64,000 nt of DNA, from the NCBI GenBank assembly GCA_910579805.1, contig CAJTWM010000016.1, positions 14,267-78,266 on the forward strand. Direction: 5' to 3'. This document shows, piece after piece, positions 33,486 to 39,669 of this stretch (positions are counted from its first letter, which is position 1; the number at the start of each line of letters is the position of its first letter). The position numbers and the translations under genes were made by a program. This DNA comes from an uncultured Lachnospiraceae bacterium. GTDB lineage: Bacteria; Bacillota; Clostridia; Lachnospirales; Lachnospiraceae. The notes under the pieces are model-generated. The model saw nothing but the letters and a program-made list of their open reading frames with translations. It ran no database searches and was not told the DNA's origin.

Positions 33486-34259
33486 ATGGAACCGAAGAAG
33501 CGGAAAAGAAGGACCAAATATACCTTGATGGTTTTTTCAGATTCTATGGAAGAAGGCGTAAAGCAGATATACCTCGGCTCAAGGCGGCTGACAGTACTGA
33601 AGGTGTTTCTAAGTATTATCCTGATCGCGGATATTTGTTATCTCGTTTATAATCCCATCATATTATCGGGATTAAGGGAAAGGAACGGCGCGCAGGCGGT
33701 ACAGATCAAACAATTAAAAGAAGAGAAAGAAACATTGGAGGCACAAAACGCAGAACTGACGGAGAAGGTCGCTATTTTAAGCGAGACGATAAACCAGAAG
33801 GTACAGAGCGAGGAGGCTGCGGCAGCCGAACTTGCCGAGTTAAGCATTCCCCGAGGTTTTCCGCTCACCGGATCAGCAAGCATTCAGGATGCTGCTGCAG
33901 AAAACGAAGAAGGAGAGGAACCGGAGGAAGGAGACGGACAGCAACAGGGCGCTGCAGAAACGGAGCCGATCCTTGTGTTTAAAGGAACCAGCGGCAATAT
34001 GGTAGTAGCCGCCGCGACAGGAACCGTAACAAGCGTAGAGCCGGATACAAAATATGGAAGCAAAGTCATTATCGACCATGGAAACGGTTACCGTTCCATT
34101 TATAGAAATAAGGGAGATGCGAGAGTTAAGGCTGGAGATGAAGTGGTAAGGGGTTCCACACTCTTTATAATCGGGGAAGATAACTTAGAACTTGGTTATC
34201 AGATCATGGAGGGTGAGAATTATATCAATCCGGAGGATATAGTGGAGATTAACGGTTAG
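33486..34259 (+). CDS. Membrane-anchored degenerate LytM (M23-like) protein
   Basis: A 257-residue protein with a basic tail, one membrane helix (about 37-57), a coiled coil (about 68-110), an acidic linker, and a C-terminal M23/LytM-fold domain (about 165-255). The fold is clear in NMVVAAATGTVTSVEPD, KVIIDHGNGY and VKAGDEVVRGSTLFIIG. The zinc ligands are missing: the expected YAHL is YRNK, the HLH triad reads ELGYQ, and the first HxxxD is absent. It is therefore probably a non-catalytic factor, like EnvC or SpoIIQ relatives that recruit or activate hydrolases. The bactofilin gene follows 11 bases downstream. Confidence 0.88.
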   Translation: MEPKKRKRRTKYTLMVFSDSMEEGVKQIYLGSRRLTVLKVFLSIILIADICYLVYNPIILSGLRERNGAQAVQIKQLKEEKETLEAQNAELTEKVAILSETINQKVQSEEAAAAELAELSIPRGFPLTGSASIQDAAAENEEGEEPEEGDGQQQGAAETEPILVFKGTSGNMVVAAATGTVTSVEPDTKYGSKVIIDHGNGYRSIYRNKGDARVKAGDEVVRGSTLFIIGEDNLELGYQIMEGENYINPEDIVEING

Positions 34260-34270
34260 GAGGAGAAAAA

Positions 34271-34723
34271 ATGTTAAACAAAAAGAATAATGTAACTTTG
34301 GAGAACAGTAATTTTAAGGTAGGAACTATCGTCGGTGAAGGGGCGATCTTCCAAGGGAATCTGGTTGTAAAGGATACGGTCAGAGTCGACGGGGAAGTAA
34401 AGGGCGACGTAAGGACCGAGACGGTGCTGATCGTTGGCAGCAAAGGCAGGATAGACGGAAACATTGAAGCCGATACTATTTTTGCCGGGGGACTTATCAA
34501 AGGCGATCTGCGGGCCAAGAATAAAACGGAGATCTCTTCTACCGGAAAGATTTTCGGAGATATTACAACGAAGATCCTTGTGATCGATGAAAACGCAGTA
34601 TTTCAGGGACGCTGCGATATGGGCCAGAGCCTGCCCGAGAACGGAAACGGGATGAGTACCGTAAATGTGAGGACAAATTATAAAGACAGCGGGAAAGAAG
34701 ATAAGAAAGAAGAGACGAAATAA
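34271..34723 (+). CDS. Bactofilin (polymer-forming cytoskeletal protein)
   Basis: A 150-residue bactofilin. The beta-helix core spans about residues 18-115, with repeating turns such as GEGAIFQGNLVVKDTVRVDGEVKGDV and SKGRIDGNIEADTIFAGGLIKGDL. Short disordered tails flank it, the last one lysine/glutamate-rich. Bactofilins form non-polar filaments that place wall enzymes. Direct pairing with a LytM-like gene mirrors known bactofilin-M23 pairs in proteobacteria. AGGAGG precedes the ATG and the two genes are surely cotranscribed. Confidence 0.93.
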   Translation: MLNKKNNVTLENSNFKVGTIVGEGAIFQGNLVVKDTVRVDGEVKGDVRTETVLIVGSKGRIDGNIEADTIFAGGLIKGDLRAKNKTEISSTGKIFGDITTKILVIDENAVFQGRCDMGQSLPENGNGMSTVNVRTNYKDSGKEDKKEETK

Positions 34724-34727
34724 AGAA

Positions 34728-34765
34728 AAAAGCGGCAGTGCAGCGAAAGCTATGCTGCCGCTTTT
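34728..34765 (+). terminator. Terminator after the bactofilin gene
   Basis: AAAAGCGGCAG (34728-34738) pairs with CTGCCGCTTTT (34755-34765), with an inner AGC/GCT helix. Confidence 0.85.
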
Positions 34766-34884
34766 GGTGTGCGCCTAGCGGCGCACTTTTATCTTTTTTC
34801 AGCTTTAGGACACAGACCATTCCGGTAAATTATTCTTAAGTTTCTTTTGCAGGCCGGACGAAGAAAGAAAGGGAATAAGGATTT

Positions 34885-34922
34885 TTTACAAATAAATGTG
34901 TCAGTACACTGGAGTTTGTAAA
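34885..34922. repeat. Small nested palindrome
   Basis: TTTACAAA (34885-34892) and TTTGTAAA (34915-34922) enclose GTGT-CAGT-ACAC. It lies in the gap before a minus-strand gene and could be a weak terminator or an operator. No further feature is seen in 34766-34956. Confidence 0.4.
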
Positions 34923-34956
34923 TAGGAAAGCGGAAATGGAACTGGTACAGTGAGGT

Positions 34957-35520
34957 TTAATGATTTATTTTACAGAAATTCCTTGTTTTTTGCATTACAT
35001 CTTTTAAAGTTTCAAGATTTTTCAATGTATCGCCGCATTCAAGGGAATGATTGCATCCATCGTATACAGTCAGCGGAATATGATTTATATCTGACAGCCG
35101 GATGATCTCATCGATATCGCTCCACGGATCAGCTGTCCCGATAAATCCAATTGCATGGTCCGGTGCAAAAAGGTACGTCTGTGCCAGAGGCGTATACAGA
35201 ATATGCCTTGCATTTTTTATTTCATATTTCTGCGCATAGGATGCCGCAATGATAGTTCCAATACTTTTTGAAATAAAAAGCACATCGTTATATTTGGGCC
35301 AGAAGATGTCTGCGAGTTCAGACTCAGCTTGTAAAAACAGCATTTCATATGCTTCTTTCATTTTTTCATCATTACCACGGATATTTCCGGCTTTATATGT
35401 GTAGTTTACATTTTTATAATTTTCATATCCCAGTTCAAAGGCGATATTCCTGCTGTAATACAGAAGGGGCTTATCGCAATGATATCCTATTCCTGGAAAG
35501 TAAACAGCTATTTTTGACAT
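34957..35520 (-). CDS. Alpha/beta-hydrolase-like protein
   Basis: A 187-residue protein. IAVYFPGIGYHCDKPLLYY resembles the first strand and oxyanion loop. LFISKSIGTIIAASYAQKY holds a nucleophile elbow S-K-S-I-G in place of G-x-S-x-G. GFIGTADPWSDI gives the acid, and YDGCNHSLE the His. It is therefore probably an active small esterase or acyl hydrolase of unknown substrate. GAGAGGAT precedes ATG 35520; a frame open to 35553 adds 11 residues with no ribosome site. Confidence 0.7.
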   Translation of the reverse strand: MSKIAVYFPGIGYHCDKPLLYYSRNIAFELGYENYKNVNYTYKAGNIRGNDEKMKEAYEMLFLQAESELADIFWPKYNDVLFISKSIGTIIAASYAQKYEIKNARHILYTPLAQTYLFAPDHAIGFIGTADPWSDIDEIIRLSDINHIPLTVYDGCNHSLECGDTLKNLETLKDVMQKTRNFCKINH

Positions 35521-35677
35521 GATGTATCCTCTCGATTTTTTTATATTTTCCATTATATAGTATCATATATTTATCGCTATAGCTATCAGAATACTTGTTG
35601 GATGTTCAAAGGGATTTGCAGAATAAGGATGATATAGGAAATATAAGTTTCCGGACAAGGTGGTTTGGCGAATGGGA

Positions 35678-35833
35678 TTAATGCATTCTGTAAAGCACAT
35701 AGCCGTCTATGGAATCATATACTGCATAGCGCTCTTCAAGAATATCTGATATATTTTCTGTTTGTCCGGCAGTTAAGATCCACATGGCATTGCCGCCATG
35801 GCCACAAAATGTGCGGTTAACTTTTATATGGTA
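35678..35833 (-). pseudogene. C-terminal remnant of an unidentified protein
   Basis: A 51-codon minus-strand frame with no start or ribosome site reads YHIKVNRTFCGHGGNAMWIL, then TAGQTENISDILEERYAV and DSIDGYVLYR before its stop. The composition is protein-like and the frame is cut upstream by a stop. I do not recognise the parent. It overlaps the start of the remnant on the other strand. Confidence 0.4.
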
Positions 35834-36067
35834 TTACCGATATGTAATATTGCAGATACTATTGACGGATGGACCGTGCATAAAATGATGTTTATTTACG
35901 GACTGAGTACGATCTCTTACGTTTTGCGGCACTGTCTTTTTATTGATATTATTACAATCCCTACGCCTGTTGTATTTGGGACAAAAGCAAACGGCGCAGA
36001 AACTTATTTAGGATTTCTGGGTATTCCGGTAGAGAAAATTAGCGGCGCTTTTAGCGGCCGCTATTGA
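35798..36067 (+). pseudogene. Probable remnant of a membrane protein
   Basis: An 89-codon frame with hydrophobic stretches (MVLPICNIADTID, MMFIYGLSTISYVL, CLFIDIITIPTPVVFG). It ends TYLGFLGIPVEKISGAFSGRY. No ribosome site precedes the ATG and the frame overlaps the yerC stop by seven bases, so I read it as the tail of a lost transporter-like gene, not a live one. A real short membrane protein cannot be excluded. Confidence 0.4.
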
Positions 36068-36360
36068 TTCGTAGAAGAAAGAATCCGTTCAAACACCAGC
36101 TCGTAACCGTCATTTCCATAATTAAGGGAACGGTTCACACGGCTTATAGTTGCGGTAGAAGCGCCGGTTTTTTCCGCAATTTCAAGATAAGTCTTATGTT
36201 CTCTTAACATGGCGGCCACTTCAAAGCGCTGGGATAACGATAAAAGTTCGTTCACTGTACACAAATCTTCAAAAAAACTGTAACATTCGTCTCTGTCTTT
36301 CAGGCTCAGGACGGCGTCGAAAAGAGCGTCAACAGCCTGGGTTTTTATTTTCTTATTCAT
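36061..36360 (-). CDS. TrpR-like regulator of the YerC/YecD family
   Basis: A 99-residue DNA-binding protein of the Trp-repressor superfamily. LLSLSQRFEVAAMLREHKTYLEIAEKTGASTATISRVNRSLNYG contains the helix-turn-helix, and the YerC signature CYSFFEDLCTVNELL precedes it. Targets in Firmicutes are largely unknown. GGAGG precedes ATG 36360; the frame extends to 36402 without support. Confidence 0.92.
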   Translation of the reverse strand: MNKKIKTQAVDALFDAVLSLKDRDECYSFFEDLCTVNELLSLSQRFEVAAMLREHKTYLEIAEKTGASTATISRVNRSLNYGNDGYELVFERILSSTNQ

Positions 36361-36560
36361 GGGTGCCTCCGTCAAAATCCGATAATATAAACATATCTGC
36401 ATTTTAACATACTAAAGTCTTAAAGTAAAGGAGAAGATTTTATCGTTTGCGGATGCCTGTAGGGAGCGGCCTGTCTGCCCGCAGAGGCAGGACTGCCTTG
36501 GGAAATGAAGAGGGGAGGCGGTTAAAAAGAAATGGCGGTAAGGATTTTAGAAAATATGAC

Positions 36561-36589
36561 TTGTCATGCGGTTAGGGGTACTATATAAT
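36561..36589 (+). promoter_or_regulatory. Promoter of the DUF1836 gene
   Basis: TTGTCA at 36561-36566 and TATAAT at 36584-36589, spacer 17. The rest of 36403-36600 shows nothing. Confidence 0.75.
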
Positions 36590-36613
36590 TAGGAAAGAAG
36601 AAAGGTGTTGAAT

Positions 36614-37219
36614 ATGACAATTAATACGGAAGATTTGATCAACAGCATATTGGCAAGCTTTGACAGGATCAGTTATATTAAGTCGGAAGATATTCCTAAT
36701 ATTGATCTTTATATGGATCAGGTGACGACCTTTATGGATAAAAAACTGAAAAATACGACCAGATATCCGCAGGAAGATAAGATACTGACCAAGACCATGA
36801 TCAATAATTATGCGAAAAACGATCTGCTGCCGCCGCCCTTAAAGAAAAAATATACGAAAGAACATTTACTTTTGCTTATATTTATTTATTATTATAAAGG
36901 AATCTTATCGATCAACGATATTCAGACATTGCTAAAGCCCATTACGGATAAGTATTTCGGAACGGATGAGGCGTTTGATCTGGAGCATATTTATGACGAA
37001 GTATTCGGTCTGGAGGATGAGCAGCTTGAAAGCCTGAAAGCGGATGTGATTGAAAAGTTTAAGGTATCGCAGACCACATTTGGGGATGCGCCGGAAGAGG
37101 ATAAGGAGTTTCTGCAGACGTTCTCTTTTATATGCGTGCTTGGATTCGATGTGTATGTAAAGAAGCTATTGATCGAAAAACTGATCGATGACCTGAAGAA
37201 TAGAAAAAGTAAAGAATAA
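36614..37219 (+). CDS. DUF1836-type protein
   Basis: A 201-residue protein. Residues about 55-110 (YPQEDKILTKTMINNYAKNDLLPPPLKKKYTKEHLLLLIFIYYYKG, in parts) are typical of DUF1836, with a MerR-like winged-helix turn (TKTMINNYAKNDLLPPP). A hydrophobic helix follows and a charged C-terminus ends it. A regulatory role is likely but unproven. Start ATG 36614 behind AAAGGTG. Hpt gene follows 25 bases downstream, so the two are probably one operon. Confidence 0.78.
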   Translation: MTINTEDLINSILASFDRISYIKSEDIPNIDLYMDQVTTFMDKKLKNTTRYPQEDKILTKTMINNYAKNDLLPPPLKKKYTKEHLLLLIFIYYYKGILSINDIQTLLKPITDKYFGTDEAFDLEHIYDEVFGLEDEQLESLKADVIEKFKVSQTTFGDAPEEDKEFLQTFSFICVLGFDVYVKKLLIEKLIDDLKNRKSKE

Positions 37220-37244
37220 GAATATATCATTTACGGAGGTAGAA

Positions 37245-37610
37245 ATGCGGTTAGAGGATTTAAGAAATAAGGGATTTGACGTGGACAGCGCCATGGAGCT
37301 TTGTATCGACAGCGAAGAGATCTATCAGGAAGTATTGGAGGCGGCTTTGGATGAAGGCGTTGAGAAACTTCCTTTTATGCGGGAATGTGTGGAAAAGGAA
37401 GATTATGAGCGCTACTGTATCGAAGTACACGGGCTGAAAAATGCGGCGAAGCAGATCGGGGCCATGCGGCTTTCCGAACTTGCTTTTGATCAGGAAAAGG
37501 CGGCTAAGGCCGGTGAATATGATGTAGTAAAAGGAAATTACGAATCTATGTTGGAGGCATATCAGGAGATCATCGATTTCCTTCGTGAGTTTTTGGAGAA
37601 TGAGGTATAA
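37245..37610 (+). CDS. Histidine phosphotransfer (Hpt) domain protein
   Basis: A 121-residue four-helix protein. YCIEVHGLKNAAKQIGAMRLSELA matches the Hpt motif HxLKNxxxxIG with the phosphorylatable His at about residue 66. It would relay phosphate between a kinase and a response regulator, neither of which is in the window. A strong ribosome site (GGAGG) precedes ATG 37245. A weak AGACC/GGTCT hairpin with a T run follows at 37626. Confidence 0.88.
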   Translation: MRLEDLRNKGFDVDSAMELCIDSEEIYQEVLEAALDEGVEKLPFMRECVEKEDYERYCIEVHGLKNAAKQIGAMRLSELAFDQEKAAKAGEYDVVKGNYESMLEAYQEIIDFLREFLENEV

Positions 37611-37625
37611 AAGAATTGGGCAGGC

Positions 37626-37663
37626 AGACCTTGGAGGAGGATTTCTTTCAGGGTCTTTTTTTG
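37626..37663 (+). terminator. Weak terminator after the Hpt gene
   Basis: AGACC (37626-37630) pairs with GGTCT (37652-37656) over a 21-base loop, followed by TTTTTTT. Confidence 0.5.
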
Positions 37664-37800
37664 TTTTTAAAAAGATAGCATGACAATTTTTGTTGTAAAA
37701 ACGGGGAATATAAGGAAACAGACCTAAGTGGGCATACTGATATTACATTAAAATTCTGTATATAAAATGTTTTGAGTATATATGGAGATAATGATGTATT

Positions 37801-38490
37801 GTGAGTGATTATAAGAAGGTATTCAGGAGGCTTGCCGCTTATAGAAAGGGGCGGGGTATCACACAGGAGCGGGTTGCGGAGAAGATCCATATCAGTCAGG
37901 AACAGTATTCTTATCTGGAAAATGGTATCTCCAAAATGACGGATAAAGATCTGAGGGGATTTTTGGAATTAGGCTGGAATATTGATTATATTATTACGGG
38001 TGAGGAGACGTTTTATGGCAGCGAAAACAAAGTAGAAGAGGCGTTTGCAGGGTTTAAGGACGAAGAAGGAAAGGAATTTGCCATGAAACTTTGTGCGGAG
38101 GTCATGATCATAAAGGCTGTACGGGGAAGGCTGTGGGAAAATCATGGAGGACTGAAAGAAAAACTAGAGTTGCTAAGCGATATGGTTGATTCATGGCAGG
38201 ATTTTTCTATGTGCCATCATGTCAGGAAACGGCTGAAGATCTCCCAGCTTGTTATGGCTGAAAAGTTGGGATTGGGGATCAAGAAGTACAGGGAAATAGA
38301 ACGGGAGATCAAATATCCTGATGCGGAAATGCTTTTGACTCTTTATGATATGTCAGGATATCCGCCGATGTTGTTTTTGGACTTTTATGACAGGCGGCTG
38401 CTGCTTCTGAAGCTGGTGTGGGACGTATTTGGCGATAAAGACAAAGAGGAAATACTGGATTTTATATATTATATGAAGAAGATTCTGTAA
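37801..38490 (+). CDS. Transcription regulator with two helix-turn-helix regions
   Basis: A 229-residue protein. Residues about 6-65 are an XRE-type domain (RLAAYRKGRGITQERVAEKIHISQEQYSYLENG). A second one lies at about 140-195 (VRKRLKISQLVMAEKLGLGIKKYREIERE). A helical linker joins them. The start is GTG 37801 with GGAGAT 13 bases upstream, a poor site, so the start is uncertain. It sits before a decayed ABC gene and may once have controlled it. No ligand domain is apparent. Confidence 0.75.
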   Translation: MSDYKKVFRRLAAYRKGRGITQERVAEKIHISQEQYSYLENGISKMTDKDLRGFLELGWNIDYIITGEETFYGSENKVEEAFAGFKDEEGKEFAMKLCAEVMIIKAVRGRLWENHGGLKEKLELLSDMVDSWQDFSMCHHVRKRLKISQLVMAEKLGLGIKKYREIEREIKYPDAEMLLTLYDMSGYPPMLFLDFYDRRLLLLKLVWDVFGDKDKEEILDFIYYMKKIL

Positions 38491-38685
38491 GGAGGGGAAG
38501 AGAGGAAACAGTTTTATCATAAAACGGATCGGTTCTTTTGCAGCAAAAGGCAGGAAAGTCAGACTCGCATGATTCAAGAGTGATAGAGCTTTTAAACGGG
38601 AAAATTTTATGGTTCGGGATCAGTCTATGCGAAAAAGCAAGAGTCTGACCGATTTTGCAGATCATTTTGGGGCGAAGGCAGTTAT

Positions 38686-39234
38686 ACCGGGATCATGATA
38701 CTGGCATACGGATGGTTTTTCAGAACCGGATCTCTATTGGCACGGTAATGGCAGTGATCGGGCTTCAGAGGAATGTCTCATGCCTGTTTATGAATTTTTC
38801 AGCTTTTTTTCGGGACTTTCAGAGGCGTTTCCGTCCATAGAGCGTGTGAATGAGCCTTTGGAAACGGAAAAGGACGGAACATGAAAATCTTTCTAACATG
38901 ACAAACATGACAGAATCCGGTGGATATACACATCCTGAACCGGTTTGATATGAGAGTCAGGAAGGGGAAGAATATTTCCGGCGGACACCGCCAGCGGACT
39001 GCCATGGCGAGAATGTTCTTAAGCCACAGGCCGATCTATCTTATCGGCGAGGGAACCGTCAATATTGATGAAGAAACAGAGAATATCGTAACGGAGAGTA
39101 TAAAAAAAGATGAAGGGGGAAAGGTGCTTTCCCTGTCAGATGAGTCTTTTTGTTTAAGCAGTATCAAAAGCAGGTTTGTGATCGGTACGCCGTCTGGAAG
39201 TCAGGGAGAAGAATACAAAAGAGTTTATCCTTGA
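38686..39234 (+). pseudogene. Broken ABC exporter gene (permease-ATPase type)
   Basis: Pieces of one exporter appear in three frames. Membrane domain end: TGIMILAYGWFFRTG (38686 on), then GTVMAVIGLQRNVSCLFMNFS (38739 on). Linker: AFPSIERVNEPLETEKDGT (about 38825 on). Nucleotide domain: GKNISGGHRQRTAMARMFLSHRPIYLIGEG and NIDEETENIV (38920 on), the ABC signature and Walker B. Walker A is deleted and several frameshifts and stops separate the parts, so no functional product is possible. About 195 bases from 38491 to 38685 hold no recognisable gene. Confidence 0.8.
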
Positions 39235-39259
39235 CAAAGACGGAAATCATGATAATATA
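39231..39259 (+). promoter_or_regulatory. Promoter of the copper operon
   Basis: TTGACA at 39231-39236 and AATATA at 39254-39259, spacer 17. Confidence 0.7.
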
Positions 39260-39270
39260 TAAATATGGAT

Positions 39271-39288
39271 ACCCCACAGGGGTGGGGT
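39271..39288 (+). promoter_or_regulatory. CsoR operator
   Basis: ACCCCAC (39271-39277), AGGG, GTGGGGT (39282-39288), a 7-4-7 G/C-tract dyad typical of CsoR sites, 11 bases after the -10. CsoR should block transcription here until copper binds. Confidence 0.82.
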
Positions 39289-39389
39289 AAAAAACAGAAT
39301 GAAAAATAACCGCTATCCCTGTTTTTTATGGTTATACTAATTCCCATAGGATTGTCTTAACAGACATACGACCCAAGGAGGTACTGTTT

Positions 39390-39650
39390 ATGAAAGCGGA
39401 TAAAGCCAATATAGAGAGATTATTAAAAACTGCAAGAGGGCAGTTGGACGGCATTTTGAAAATGGTCGAGGAAGACAGATACTGCATCGATATTTCCAAC
39501 CAGCTCATGGCGACCCAGTCTATTTTAGGGAAAGTCAACAGAGAAGTGATCAAGGCTCATATGCAGTGCTGCGTGAAAGAAGCCGTGGAAGGGGAAGAGC
39601 GGGAAGAAAAGATCGACGAAGTGATGACACTGATAGATAAACTATTATAA
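39390..39650 (+). CDS. csoR: Copper-sensing repressor CsoR
   Basis: An 86-residue helical repressor. The Cu(I) ligands fit the C-H-C pattern: Cys32 (RYCIDIS), His57 and Cys61 (AHMQCC), with the same 25 and 4 residue spacing as in M. tuberculosis CsoR. The N-terminal RLLKTARGQLDGILKMVEEDRYC is typical. AAGGAGG precedes ATG 39390. It lies 20 bases before copA and behind a CsoR-type operator, so it autoregulates the operon. Confidence 0.95.
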   Translation: MKADKANIERLLKTARGQLDGILKMVEEDRYCIDISNQLMATQSILGKVNREVIKAHMQCCVKEAVEGEEREEKIDEVMTLIDKLL

Positions 39651-39669
39651 AGGCTTTGGGAGGCATTTG

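Noticed and set aside
38566..38660. GCATGATTCAAGAGT, identical to part of the lysine riboswitch at 28.9 kb
   Set aside because: The other conserved parts of the riboswitch are absent, and no lysine gene follows; a chance match or a tiny relic at most.
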